A stretch of 64,000 nucleotides of DNA from Tillus elongatus (GCA_964006375.1 OZ023263.1:134396454-134460453), one strand, 5' to 3'. Shown: positions 45,140 through 58,020, counted from the stretch's first letter. The notes: generated by a model from the letters alone, not told the origin. Translations and numbers: made by a program.

Positions 45140-45350
45140 TTTTTGAATTAAGAAAACAGATAGATCATTGCTACTAAATATTAAAAATGTTACCAAATGA
45201 TTTTCAGTTTTCTGTGGCATTATGTTTTTCAGAATAGGAAATATTTTTGATTTAAGAAAACAGATCATTGTTACTAACTATATAAAAGTGTTACCACATG
45301 ATTTTCAGTTTTCTGTGGCAATATGGTTTTCAAATTAGGAAAATATATGT
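45140..45350. repeat. Tandem duplication, period ~105 bp
   Basis: AAGAAAACAGATAGATCATTG and AAGAAAACAGATCATTG start two copies that share GATTTTCAGTTTTCTGTGGC and TAGGAAA. The rest of 44550-45540 is AT-rich with nothing recognisable. Confidence 0.7.
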
Positions 45351-45539
45351 TAAGATATAATTTATATTAAAGTCTGAATTTTGTATTTTCAAACCCTTGT
45401 CAAATGCACTACGTTGTATATGTTTTTTTTCTCCCTTAAGGATCGTCTGCGTCATAGCACCGCAGCCTTTGGTTTATTGTGCATGCCCATTGTCTTTTCT
45501 ACTTTACACATTCCAAAAATCACTTCGCCTTGAACTAGT

Positions 45540-45930
45540 CTGCACAGTAATTGGCAAGGTGAATTTTTATATTGCCCTGTCTCCGGTCTAGACTCATCGT
45601 AGAGCAGTCTTTTGCGGTCCTGAGCTTTACACTCGCATAAGATGTGCTGGGCTGGTTCCTTCCCCTAGCGGGAGTGTCTGCACGCCAGGTCCCCCTGGAA
45701 GCGCCCCATTTTATGCAAGTGTTTTTTGACGGCCATGTGTACCGTCAAGAGTCTTGTGGTGTTTCTGAGCTGTCCTCTGCTAAGATTTAGCAGCTCCACA
45801 GCTCTCTTTAAATTGGATTTCTTAATTACTGACTTCCCATGTGTGAGCCCTGGTCTGCCCAGTACACCTGATGTTCGTTTCTGATCCAGGACTTAATGGA
45901 CCCCTTGGCAAAGCTGTTTGTCACGCCTAG
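45540..45930 (-). pseudogene. LINE ORF2 C-terminal fragment
   Basis: Minus-strand reading gives LNLSRGQLRNTTRLLTVHMA, then a Cys/His motif (LACR... AQHILCECKAQ) typical of the zinc region after RNase H in Jockey/R1-group LINEs. It has stops and a damaged first Cys pair. The sequence is GC-richer than its surroundings, a sign of a foreign fragment. Confidence 0.6.
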
Positions 45931-46033
45931 AAACAGTTCTGGTACCATATGTGTATGTATGAGGAAATATTTTTCTGTGATCACTGTCGTATAATTTATC
46001 ATATTAGCTATAACAGAAGCATTTGTAAGTTAG

Positions 46034-46666
46034 AAAATATTTTGAAACAGGTAGAAAAGTAAAACATTGGTACTAATTATGAAGAAACACTATAATCGGA
46101 CTTCTAGTATTTTGTCATTTAATGCCTTTCAAAATTGAAACAGTTTTATTAAGCTTTGGGTTATATTCAGAGATATGATATATAGCGGTAAATAATTGCT
46201 AGCCATTGTATACTTTGCAAAGTAGATTTAATTTCTATGTAATCATGGTTATCTGTGTAATCAGATATGTTAGAAGAGAAGCATTTATAAATTACTGCAA
46301 ATACAATTGGTTTTATAACATATGCTATAAAGGAATGCAAAAGTAAGTTCGGAAAAGGAAATTGGATTTCATCAGTAAATGTAAACATATTTTACAAGAC
46401 AGAGGTAAACAAACTAGAGAAATGTTTCTCTTCGAACTCCACAGAAACGATTTGTTTGAGATGGAATAGAAGATATCAATGAAGAAAATAGTTTGAACTA
46501 GGTAGAAAAACAAAATATTTGAGGTAATTATGGAACAAAAATATAACCTGATTTCTAGTGTTTTATCGATTAACACTTTTCAAAGTGTGAACATCTTATT
46601 AACTTTGAGTTACATTCAGATACATTCCTCATAGCGCAAAATAATTTCCAGCCATTGCATACTTTG
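46034..46666. repeat. ~450-bp direct duplication flanking the LTR insertion
   Basis: Copy 1 (from about 46034) and copy 2 (from about 46490) share AGGTAGAAAA, CAAAATATT/AAAACATTG, TTCTAGT-TTTT and CCATTG-ATACTTTG. Copy 1 continues CTTTGCAAAGTAG, while copy 2 breaks after ACTTTG at 46666, which fixes the left border of the LTR. Confidence 0.65.
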
Positions 46667-48420
46667 TGACCGCCCAAATTGTTTATATAATCCCTCTCGG
46701 CTATAACCTACCTATTAAACTTCAAACACTACCAACGTTATAATCTATTGGAAATATAGAGTAAAGTTACCGGTATTCTAGGTGGCCGGCAGCCTTTAGA
46801 CAGTGGAGACGGCCGTGGGTTCCTTAAATACGATGTTAAGATAAAGGGGGCGCCACTTGATTGTTTTACACCCAGTACCGGATATTAAAGTAAGATGCTA
46901 TCACACAATACCTCTCCTTAATTACCTGCAATCCAACTATAATCAAGAACTCGCTGAACTGCACTGGTAGCTGTACCTAGAACCAACCCGGGAGATACGT
47001 CGGACGTCAAACCCGTGACAAAAACTCTGCAGGACTGGATATTAAAATGTTGTAACTTACATTAACCTAAAAGAGGAAAGTACCCGTGGGTGCATGTAAG
47101 TGACATAAATATGCAACCATTAGATCCACCTAAATAATATATGACACATACACATAAACTTATGCTCGCTTGTCCGATATGAAAGGGCTAATATAGCAGC
47201 AAAAACACACTAGTTAAAACAGTATCACTGATTCGGGGATGATAGAGTAAATGCAGACTAAATATAACACAAAGTACAAAAAAGAAATATAATAACATTC
47301 AGTATTAAGATCCTATATCTAGCTCAAATAATATTATCACTCTGTATAGTATGTGAAGCAAGCTGTACACCTTGGTAAAAATATCCTAATAATTACTGAG
47401 TCACCTACGCAAAATTCCGACCAATTATATCAATGTAAGCTTCAGACAGCTCAAATAATAAACATGAAGCATTGCAAACTCTCAAGATACCTTTATCTGT
47501 CTGTTAATAGCAACGTAATCTACTAATCACCCTAATGACCAGTCAAAATGAAGCTATTATATTCATAAATGCCGTTAAAAGGGTCAAAAGTAATATGTCT
47601 TTTATAAGCATACAGGCTACAACTTATCTGAACCATAAACTCTATATCCTGCCTTGGATCTCTTGGTTGACATTCGACTGTCTGGAAGTACAACTATGAG
47701 AATCGATTACCACTACGACCTGCAAATGAATCCAAAGATGGTCTCCTTACCATATCATGCTTGTGACTCTGTACCATACGTAATTGGACCATTAATTTAA
47801 AACCAGAAACAATGAAATACACACCATAAAACATCCAGAGGCTACCCAACAATAGAAATTGCCTCTATTTACACAACACTAGATATTGCCAAACACCACG
47901 CCCCTTTAGGTGAAAGCAAGGTCTTTAATTGCCTAACACTACATCCCTGTAAAATGCGAAACATCGGATATAGAGATATAAAAAAATAAATTCGCAAGTC
48001 TACATTACCTCTTGTTGAGGGTTATCGTGCCTCGATTTAATTAGACACTACTGATGTCGAGTGAGTCCTGTATAGGTTACCTGTTAACTCAACCTATTGT
48101 AGTCCAGCAAAGCGGCTATTCCATGCAATCTATGTAGGATATCTCTCAATTTCTTACAGTTATCTCAATTATGCGAATAAAAGCAAAGAAAGGAATTTTC
48201 TTGTAGGGCAACAGGTTGAATTTTAAACATCGCAAGTGACAAGTGACAGCATGATCGTACCTTGTTGCCAGACATCAATTGAACGTGATTCTTACAATTC
48301 TATCTACGGACCCCTAGCCTATGCAACCAACCACATATCAACGAATATCATGCCGTTCGAAACTTTCCCAGCATGCGTATACTATTCCAGCCCAGGCCAC
48401 TAACAGAGAAAATTATATCC
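46667..48420 (-). mobile_element. Diverged LTR (probable solo LTR) related to the nested element's LTR
   Basis: It begins TGACCGCCC and keeps blocks of the 2-kb LTR in the same order: AGTTACCGG, GGCCG-CAGC, ACAGTGGAGA, GGGGGCGCCACTTGATTGTT (GGGGCGCCACTTGATTGTTT in the LTR at 19.9 kb), CCGGATATT, CAAGAACTC and CTATTATATT. Many substitutions and indels separate them. No PBS or coding region follows, so a solo LTR is the simplest reading. The right end is not resolved and may lie near 48420-48475. Confidence 0.6.
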
Positions 48421-48473
48421 TACATCCCCGTCTTCAATTATACTTAAGAAAATAAAAAAAAAAGTTGTAAATT

Positions 48474-48553
48474 ACAAATACGTTTTAATTTAAAATATGA
48501 TGCGGATTTGGTAACAAATACGTTTTAATTTAAAATATGATACGGATTTGGTA
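48474..48553. repeat. 40-bp direct repeat, two copies
   Basis: ACAAATACGTTTTAATTTAA begins at 48474 and 48514, and each copy ends CGGATTTGGTA. The copies differ at one or two positions. Confidence 0.85.
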
Positions 48554-48559
48554 ATTCAA

Positions 48560-49143
48560 AATGTTTGGTTATTGTACCGCGATTATTGTTTGAATTATGT
48601 CATTAATAATTTTAAAAAAATATGTTAGGTCCATATGTTTTCATACTAACATAATTTTTATTATATCTGACAACCCTGCTTATTTATATTTAACTACCGT
48701 TGTCTGGCTTCCACGATTTTACATTTTTCGGGTCTAAAGTAATAAAAAACACATTAATACTCTAACTATCCTTGTCAACGTTGAATGTGCGAAATGCCTA
48801 TGCAATTCAAACTGATGTCGTAGATTATTTATTTCTTACACATTATTTATTTCTTACACATTTTTCATTTTCGAACAACTTCTTTCCTCGTGGACCATTT
48901 AAGTTGAAATTTGGTTACCAACTTTATTTTGACATCTCCCTTATATGTGCAAATTTTCATTTGAATCACTGCAGTACTTCAAACAAACAAAAATATTGCG
49001 TTTTAAAAATTTCCTTTACATTTTTTATACAAAAAATTAAACCTACGGTGCTCATCTTCGAACTCATCCAAGCCATTAACAAAATCAAGGTAATCTCCAA
49101 ATTTAGTGAAGATCGGTCAAGTATTTTTTGAGTTATCAGTTGG

Positions 49144-49242
<99 letters not shown>

Positions 49243-49851
49243 CATATAAAAATCAAAACCGACCTTGGATATGGGTTCTAGAGGACCAAATTCGCGCTCA
49301 TTTGAAGAAATTTTTCAAAAGTCTCACCATCGATACCTCTCTATTAGTGAATTTTCTTAGTGAAAATTCACTAATTAGGACAATATTACGATCTCAATAG
49401 ACTAGGACATTTTTATTATCAACATAACCAATTTATCATCGTTACTATGTAATTATTCATCTTTACAAAATTGCCCATCTTATTGTTTCCATTTAGCTTA
49501 CTAATTATAGTTGGTAAAATTTACTTATGGTTCCTTAATCAAAAAGTTTTTAAAATAAACAAAAGGACAAAAAACACATAAGTAATTTAGTGAAAAGTAT
49601 CTAATGACCTATTTTGGAAAAGGCGGCTGTCAGCATGCAGACCACCACTAACTTGAAAAGCAACATATTTATTCTTACAAATTAATTAAGGATACGACGA
49701 TGGCAACTTCCCCTCTTTATGCATGAAACTTGTTACCCTTTCTATCAAAAATAACTGTGCTGTAGACTGCAATGCATCCTATTTAGTTACACCATTTGGT
49801 TTGCAGCCGGACTGCAAAACATTAAAAAAGTCCGCAAACCAACCCAAAACG

Positions 49852-49904
<53 letters not shown>

Positions 49905-50488
49905 CTAGCTTTAAGCATTGCTTAGACAATGTTTATATGACGAAAGACTTTGAGGAAATATGAACAATGTATGAGTTTATAAACTTTTTATTGAAGATAT
50001 AATTAGTTATAGATACATTAAATAGACATATCTTAGGCATAAGAGATAACAGAGCAATAATGCTAAATCTGCAACGCGATAGAGATCTTTACGAGGTGGT
50101 ATCCAAAAGTTCAAAGAATTTGCCTGGATCAAACGTCGTCCTTGGTCAGTATTCATAAACTGATAGCGGACGCGTGTCATTGCACAATACTGTGCAGTAT
50201 CAGTTGTCTGATACGGTCTAATGTGACGCATAAAATTCGTATGAGTAAATAAATGCCCATAAAGTAATGAAGGTATAACATATGGCAATTTTTTGAATAA
50301 TTTTGAAAGTTGAAATTTGAGACACTGAATTAAGATCTTAGAAAATATTATTGTAAGATATGTGATATGTGATATGATGTAAAAATAAACTTAGATAATA
50401 TATAAATACATATATTACGTAGAATACATATCAGCTTTAACATAATAATTAACAAGAAAACTACTTAGAAAATTTATTATCACCTAAA
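48560..50488. other. AT-rich intergenic stretch with two (AT)n tracts
   Basis: (AT)n tracts lie at 49147-49241 and 49854-49902. The first is preceded by GAAGATCGGTCAAGTATTTT and TTGAGTTATC, a phrase also found around the (AT)n tract at 58.0 kb, so it marks a repeat family. Minus-strand frame 50288-50007 (contains DQGRRLIQANSLNFW) looks protein-like, but I cannot identify it; it could be a trailing part of the MULE unit next door. Confidence 0.5.
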
Positions 50489-52700
50489 TTAATATTTTAA
50501 TGTACGCATGCATTTAGTGAATGCGAGGCGTTGCTCTTTTTTTGCAAGGCTTTGCACTTTTCTTCCAGATTGGCAGCGCCTTTTTCCACTTGTTAAAGTT
50601 AACCTTCTCGCGATAAACGTTGGTTGGACGCTTATCTTTTTGCCTTTCCTTTGGATTTTTCTAAACTGTTTCTGTGTGCTACATTGTTGATATTTAAACA
50701 TTTGAAAAAGTCCACCTATTAAATTTAAAGATGATGTTATTTTTTAATTATATGATGTGGTGCATGAATTTATTGCTGCTGAGAAACCATGAGGGTCGTC
50801 CTTTAACCCTTCCATTACATCATGATCAAATTTTTTAATAAATTTTGACCAATTTTCTTGTGCAGTTGATATAAATTCCTCCGTATTTAATCCATTTTCC
50901 TCTGGATTTTCACTGGCTATTTCAAGAGGGTTATTGCCTTCTTTATTATTTGTATCATATTTTCGCTTTGACGTGTTGAATGATTTTCTTTTGAAATGTT
51001 TAAAAGTTGTAATGGCAAAAAAAGTTGTTTTTGAGGTTTAGATCCAGTAGCAATTTAATACAATAATAGTTTATTTTCGTGGGTAAGGTAGTTACATGCA
51101 GTTTCAAATACATAATAGCTAATAATAAAAGATTGATGTTTACATATTTTGCCATTATCTCCAACATAACAACTACATATCCCAATCATATCAACAAGGC
51201 ACTCTTCAGATCTACTATTGCTTGTTACGGTAAACTGCAAATCATTTAGTTGCTGTACCTGTTTTGGATTTACATCGGCGTGTGAAGGGTAAAATGTTTT
51301 AATACTGGCACTGTTTATCCTATTGAAAATCAAGTCTAATATTCTTTGCTTGTAATAGCTTTCAAAGTCACTGATCACAAAATCAGTAAGTTGTGGTAAA
51401 TTGTAAGCTTTGGTACGTTCAAGAGGAATGTCTTTAAATAATCTAAACATTACTTCAATAAATATGTTTGTATCCGATCCACGAGTAAGTTGCCCTTTTC
51501 TAAAGAACAGACACCAAGATTGCAAATCGGATTCAATTTTGGCGTTTATATATTTTGCGTAATTTGAAAATTTGCATTCTGTTTTGAACGTTTCTAAACT
51601 TAAATCCAGTTCTAATTGAGTGTTTGAATAAAGAATGTTTCTAAATAACCGGTAATGTTCTTGGCGTGATTCCTTTGGAATACAATTTTTTGCACTGTTT
51701 AACCATTTCCAAACAGCCTTTAATACATGAAATATACAAAGGAGCATAGTTGAAGAGGGCTAGTACTTCTGAAGAACTTTTCTCTTCGTCATATCATCAT
51801 CGGTAATTATAAGTTTGGGATTTATTTTGACTGGACTAACTTCAATCATATTTTGAATGGCTAAGTCAAACACTTTTTCTTTTTGACTCGTAGCAATAAT
51901 GCATCCTAATGGTATACCTCCAGCAACGGAATGTGTAGCAATGAAGTAAATCTTAAGATTTTGAACATCACAGTTGCTCCTGGCGTCCACAAATAAAATT
52001 TCTGACGATTGCCAAATTTTCTCGCTTGCGCTCTTCATTAGTGAGGTACAAAACGATACTGCGTAATGATCTCCGATTTGGCTAATCTTAAAGGAAACCC
52101 CTTTCGCTTTACTGAGATTTTCCTCCAATTTCTCTAACATATTTACTCCTGCTTTCTCTCCGTAGGTAGTTTTAAAATGTCGCCTCCATAAATTTTCGAA
52201 ATCGGATTTTTTGGGACAGTAATAACGATCTGTTGACAAACTGTCATACTTTCCACCAAATTCCTCCATCTTCTTGAAACAAAAGCTATGGTAAGCTGAA
52301 GATGCAGAATGACCCCTTTCAAAATATTTTATGATTTCAATTTTAGTGTCTTCGCTTATAGGTATCTTAATTAATGCCGCAGCGCTCCCAGTAGTTTGGT
52401 TATGTGTCAACGTAAACTCAATCACACAGGGCCATTCGCTCGCAAGATTGTCAGGACATTTGGCACGAAATCTTCTTTTTAGAACATGACAAATTGTTAT
52501 AATCATTTTAGCTGGACACTCTATGTTTTTAGATGGACGGGGCCGCTTTCTGGGTTGATTCAACTTATGTACGATGGTTTCCAAATGGCAATGGCTTCTC
52601 TCCTAAAAACATGTTTTCTTGCCTTATCAACCGATGTTCTTACGGTTCTTGTTATGAACCACGTGATCTTGCTTAACTCAGATAATTCGGTAACCCATTT
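50489..52700 (-). pseudogene. MULE transposase with SWIM-type zinc finger, broken
   Basis: Minus strand. A likely exon starts at 52700 after TTTATTTCAG with KWVTELSELSKITWF. A frameshift near 52600 joins it to the frame 52584-51760 (HCHLETIVHKLNQPRKRPRP, ILFVDARSNCD, LIITDDDMTKR). A single TAG at 51760-51762 separates that frame from 51747-51055, which continues in the same phase (LCIFHVLKAVWKWL) and holds the SWIM motif CSCYVGDNGKICKH. A further block (50997-50750, PLEIASENPEENG) and a C-terminal piece (50701-50489, KGKKISVQPTFIARR) follow out of frame. MULE transposases have this order: DDE core, then SWIM finger, then basic tail. The lesions are few, so inactivation is fairly recent. No TIRs were recognised. 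Confidence 0.75.
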
Positions 52701-53523
52701 CTGAAATAAATTTTAAAATAAACAGAATAATATTTTAAGTGATATTATTTAAGTAATAATATTCTGCTGAGCCACCCTCGTTCCATTTGAAAAAAATTAG
52801 TTATGTACAGGAATATGATTTGGCTTCAATGTATTATAGGTATACTGTTTTTTTTATATTAAAATTTAAAGAAATTGATAATTTTATTATTGTAACAAGT
52901 GTCAAGATTAGGAATGAATAAATTTTGAGCCAATTACTTTATTCAGTTGAATTATTTCAAATGGCACAAAAAGTAAGGGTTATGGTATTCATTTATTTTA
53001 AATTGCTTACATTTATTTCCTCCTCAGACTTCAATTTTGTTCTTATAATATGATCGTCATTTGATTGATAATAATCATAATTATCTGGATACATATTATT
53101 ACTCATATTTCGCATAGATATAACAACATCGACTATAACACCAAGAAAAACACAGAAATTAAACTATTTTCAGTTTTCGCTGACACGAGGTGCAAGATCA
53201 CGCATGGCTGCATTGTCTTAACAGACGACTGATATTGCACACATCTGTACAGTATCGCTCGTTCGATAATATACGTGGTTTCGGCTTGAATCGGTTCACT
53301 ACGATGTGCAGTAAGCTACGTCCGATACGAATATGCGTCCGGCATCTGAAGGCACAGATATTTAGTCTACAATATGCGGTGCGGCAGGGGGCAAAACAAG
53401 ATAATGCCAACTCTCCTATCAAATGTGGAAGCGATATAGTAACTCCAGAAAATTGACATACGCATTACCATATTCTCTCGCTACTTAGTAGTAGTGTTCT
53501 ATACACGTACTAATTGATCTTAC

Positions 53524-53696
53524 CGTATATCAAATATGCAGGTTTCTGATATATAAGAAAGACACACCCCATCCTCCCAAGCATCTGAGAGTGGATTTTC
53601 GGTTTTGTTCGCATCTTCATCGCCATGTTCTTCCCTTTTGTGTCTGTTGAAATTAGACTGCGTTGAGGATTTCTCACAAATATCACAAACCCTCAT
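53524..53696 (-). pseudogene. Candidate first exon with C2H2 zinc finger, possibly of the MULE gene
   Basis: From an ATG at 53696 the minus strand encodes MRVCDICEKSSTQSNFNRH followed by KREEH (C2H2 finger) and an acidic tail. It ends at a donor-like CG|GTAAGA (53524/53523). MULE transposases often have N-terminal fingers, and this lies 0.8 kb upstream of the acceptor at 52700 in the same orientation. The splice phases do not match as they stand, so an intermediate exon or an indel would be needed. Confidence 0.45.
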
Positions 53697-54115
53697 TTCT
53701 CTGAACTTATAAGTACAGGAGATACATAATTTAAAAAATGAACTCGACGATAGCACTATAAATAGAATCAACTTGCGAAACAATAAAGCCAGGTTAGATC
53801 AGGGTCAGTTGTTTGCATTGACAGTTGATATTTGACACTTTCCGTCTATAGCCGAAGAATATGGCAACGTCGGATTGCGCTATGTTTAGCCGCTCCTCTC
53901 AGAGTGTCAGAGGTGGGTCAAGACCAAGATTTATAAAGTAAAAGGTTACCTCATAATTTTGGCGAAGTATCGGCAGGGGGGGGGGGTGTACTCTGACCCA
54001 ATTTTTTTGACAGACTTTTGTGTAAGTTGATTTCGGCTCCTCGTGTCTTTATTTGAGTGTTTTTGTGTGGTTGGGTTTATATTTTTTCGTTCGAACATCG
54101 TTGTTAAAGTTTTGT

Positions 54116-56108
54116 GGCTCCTTCTTACTACAAATCCTGAATGGTATAAGGTATCAGTCACCGTCCCCCTCGGTTGTTCAGACCATGGTATGGTCACCGC
54201 TTCCTGCGCAATGCAACCCGAGGTCACACAGTCATCGCACCCACGTATCGTTTGGCACTACAACTCCGGAAAGTGGGACGAAATGCGAGATTACTTTTCC
54301 TCATTTCCATGGGCGTCTGTCTGCTTCTCTCATCCTGGCCCCTCTGATATCTCACAAAACGTCACCGAAATTATCCAAGCTGGCATGGAATTATTTATTC
54401 CACGTACACAGAAAAGCTCTTCAGCCACTCAAAAGCCCTGGTTCTCTAAATCTTGTGACAAGGCCAGACTTGAAAAGGTCAAAGCTCACAAAACGCTTCT
54501 ACACAATCCCAGTCAAGAAAACCGTCAAGCATTTAACGACGTAAGAAACCGCTATGTCCGCATTCTTTCTGATGCAAAAAAAGTCGTTTAATAACCACAT
54601 CAAAAACAAAGTACTTTTAAACTCCAAGGGCATCAAACCCTTCTGGACTCTTGCTAAATCTATTAGGAATAATTTCTGCAAGAGCACGTTCCTACCCATT
54701 GTCTCAGGGGATGAAATTGTTTCTACCGCCCTGGGCAAGGCTGAACTTTTTGCCTCGTTGTTCGCCGGCAATTCTACTCTCAACCCACCTCCAAGTGTTC
54801 AACCACCGACAGTCCCCAATGTCGCTCATAAAATGACAGATATCATTTTCAAAACTTAAAAGGCACGAAAGATGTTCTCTTCTCTTAATACCACGAAAGC
54901 CTCTGGCCTTGACGAGATCCCAGCAATTGTTCTCAAAAAATGCGCACTAGAACTTGCTCCTGTCCTGGCTCGTCTGTTTCAGACATCTTACAATAGAGGT
55001 ATATTCCCTACTAACTGGAAAACTGCTCGAGTACAACCCGTCCCCAAGAAAGTATCCCAAGCGCTTCCTAGCAACTACAGGCCTATTTCCCTCCTTTCAG
55101 TCATCTCTAAAGTGATGGAAAAGTATATAAACACCGAATTACTAAAATTTCTTGAAAAACACAGTCTAATCAACGACAGGCAGTATGGATTCCGTCAGCG
55201 CAGATCAACTGCTGACCTCCTTTCCTTTGTCACCCATTCTTGGAACAAGTCTATGGAACTACCCGCTGAATCCCAGATTGTCGCTCCAGACATATCCAAA
55301 GCATTCGACCAGGTCTGGCACGCAGCACTGCTTACTAAACTTCCCGCCTATGGCCTACCACCAAAACTCTGTATCTGGACAACAAACTTCCTCTCCAACC
55401 GGAGCATTTCTGTTATGGATGGCCATTCCTCTAAACTATATCCAATTAACGCAGGAGTTCCTCAAGGTTCAGCTTTAGCCCCTACTTTGTTTCTTTTCCA
55501 CATCAATAACCTTTTCTCTAGCACATCCAACCCAGTTCACAGTTACGCGGACGACAGCACCCTCCACTCAAATATACAATATTCTAAGCCTGTCTCTTTC
55601 GCCCAATTAGATGAGGATCTCTGACTCATGGAGGGTTCTGTCTCCGTGGATCTCCAAAAAATATTATACTGGGGAAGTAGAAATCTTGTACAATTCAACC
55701 CCACCAAATCTCAGTCTTGCTTTCTTTCTCATAAAAGATACACCAGCCCTAGACCCATCACAATAAACAACCAAGTTATTCAAAGTAATGAGACATTTTC
55801 AGTTGTTGGCATTTCTGTGGATCGAAATCTCAATTGGCACCAACATGTCACATCAATTGCAGAAGAGGCTGCTAAGAAATTAGGTTTCCTCTTCCGGGTT
55901 CGCAAATACTTTTCACCAGCTAATCTCTATACCTTATATACTTCGCAAATAAGGCCAAACCTCAAATACTGCTCCCACATCTAGGGTGCTGCTGCCGCTT
56001 CTACACTCGCTATCCTGGACTCCATTCAGAAGAGAGCTATACGTCTCATTGGTGACCCTACCCTCACCCAAAGGCTGCCATGCCTTGCCCACGGACGTGC
56101 TTTTGGTG

Positions 56109-56170
<62 letters not shown>

Positions 56171-56453
56171 TAGACATCTGCACGGGCACTGCTCAGAGGA
56201 GCGTTCTTCCATAGTTCCTCCACCTGCTGCCCCCAACAGATCTACCAAGGGAACAGAGCGAATGCACCCTTATACTGTCCAGGTCACCAGACATAGAACA
56301 TCTTGTTATGTCCGCTCTTTTGTCCCGAGGACTTCCAAGTTGTGGAATTCCTTGCCGGCACATGTTTTTCCTTCTCCTCCGAACCTTCAAACCTTCAAGT
56401 CCAGAATTAACAAGTTGCCTCTTTCCTTCTTGTCGACACCCACGGTACGATAG
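54116..56453 (+). pseudogene. LINE ORF2, copy B: endonuclease end and reverse transcriptase, broken
   Basis: The endonuclease end keeps the catalytic SDH (CSDHGMVTASC). RT runs from about 54872 with SGLDEIPAIVL, YRPISLLSVISKVMEKY, motif A with a substitution (PDISKAFDQVWH where copy A has LDISKAFDQV), motif B (INAGVPQGSALAPT) and the catalytic SYADDSTLHSN. Lesions are a homopolymer frameshift at about 54583, a TGA at about 55622, a TAG at 55982 (TGG in copy A) and a shift near 56085. The C-terminal region contains the expanded CT tract. It preserves segments deleted from copy A and serves as the better reference for the family. Confidence 0.85.
56110..56168. repeat. (CT)n microsatellite grown inside LINE ORF2
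   Basis: About 29 CT units where copy A has only CCTCTCTCTCTTTTATAG at the homologous site (about 9640-9657). Flanking bases are the same in both copies. Confidence 0.95.
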
Positions 56454-57349
56454 TATTTAGGCTGTAAGCCCTCGTGGTGTGTTGTTGAAATAAAAAAATA
56501 ATAAAAAAAAATTCAGACTTTTGTTGATTTAGTATCTGGTCTGCTATTCAAAAGACGTTAAAAAGGCGGTTCTACTTATCGTAAGTATTTTTGTGTTGTA
56601 TGTGGTCCGACTGTTTTAAGCTTAGATATTATGATATGTTCAATATAAACGTGTATTATTTGTTAGTTTTCCGCTGGTGCTATTATAATATAATAATATT
56701 ATAATAAATGCAGAGGGATAATGTTGTTAATATTTCCGAAATTACCTAATTATTCTGTTGGGTTATGTGTTCAAATACTCATTAATAAATGAAATATAAT
56801 ATTATTCGAGACATCTTTAATTATAAGTGTAGGTAAATAAATACATGTATATTTTTTAGATGCCTGGACTTATTTGTGCTGTGACTGCTTGCAAAAGCAA
56901 GAGTGAAAAGGCAAAAAAAAGACGAGACAAAATATCTTTTCATTCTTTTCCAACAAATAAAGCTCAGCAAAAAGTGTGTGTTGCACGATGTCATAGAAAG
57001 GACAAGTTTGATATAGGTCACAAGAAGATATGTAGCAAACATTTTGCTACTGATGATTATGAAGATGCTATACGGGCAAAAGTATTGTGTATTCCACTAA
57101 AAAGGCTAAAGAAGAATGGTAATATTTTATTAGTGAATTTTTATTATTTTGTGTTCAATATTCTTTATTTACGAACTCAAAGCAGTATATTTGCACTGGT
57201 AACAAGTTCTACAATTGATAATGTAAAATTACATATGATTTTGAGGTTAACTTAAATTATATTACTTATGTCAAGTACTTTAGAAACTATCTAGATATGT
57301 ACTATATGTATAACTGGAAACTGTTTTGTCCATTTAATAAATGCCTTTT

Positions 57350-57820
57350 AGGTGCACTGTAACAGGCCTCCCACTCGTCTGGGAAACTGGGAAAGAGTCA
57401 GGGAATTTGTGGAAGAAAAAAGGTTTTCAGGGAAATCAGGGAAAAATGGGGAAGAACTGTGCAAATTGACTAAAAGTCCGGGAATTTCTGTCCCTGTCAG
57501 GGAAAAATAATGTGTTTCCTTTTTATGATATATAATTGAAACAATGTGTTTACTTTTTGTGCAATTCTGGACCATTCAGTTAATGATTCCTTTTTCCATA
57601 AAACCACAATAATTGTTTTTTTATTCTGCATTCATTAGTCGCATTGTTTTTAAAATGGGGAAGTGTGTTTTCCGCCATGACGCCAAGACGTACTGTTGTC
57701 TGTAGTAGTGTGTTACACATGTTGGGGGTGAATTGTAGAAGATTAAAGTCAGGGAAATAGATTTTGGCATCAGGGAAAAGTCACGGAAATTAATATGCTG
57801 TTTTTAGTGAAAACCCTGTG
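57350..57820. repeat. Repeat-like block of GTCAGGGAA phrases in the P-element intron
   Basis: Many short copies of TCAGGGAAAT or GGGAAA-TCAGGG between 57385 and 57790, starting with GGCCTCCCACTCGTCTGGGA. It looks like a dispersed repeat inserted in the intron. No coding role. Confidence 0.4.
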
Positions 57821-58020
57821 TAAATCTTTGCATCCGATATTAGATTATTGAAGCTATTCTTAATTTTTTTTAAACCCGCCTGTTATATGCTCGTTTGGAT
57901 TTTTTTTAAATTTAACATAACTTATCTCTTTCTTTTATTAATAAGATAATTTTACTACCTATTGATTCAATTATTATTGTTTGTATTCACAACTTTTGTT
58001 CTGATTAATCCTTTTAGTGA

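Larger units (their letters stand above)
54022..56513 (+). mobile_element. Jockey/CR1-like LINE, copy B, 5'-shortened, with 11-bp target duplication
   Basis: CAGACTTTTGT occurs at 54011-54021 and 56514-56524 and brackets the insert. Similarity to copy A starts at about 54116 (CTCCTTCTTACTACAAA). The ~95 bp before it (54022-54115) have no counterpart in copy A and may be the element's 5' UTR joined by an internal deletion, or a 5' end acquired on insertion. The tail is AATAAAAAAATAATAAAAAAA. Confidence 0.8.

Noticed and set aside
48772..49131. 119-codon plus-strand ORF
   Set aside because: AT-rich, no motif, ends in the repeat phrase that precedes the (AT)n tract.
56026..56223. Minus-strand RERERE ORF
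   Set aside because: Translation of the (CT)n microsatellite.
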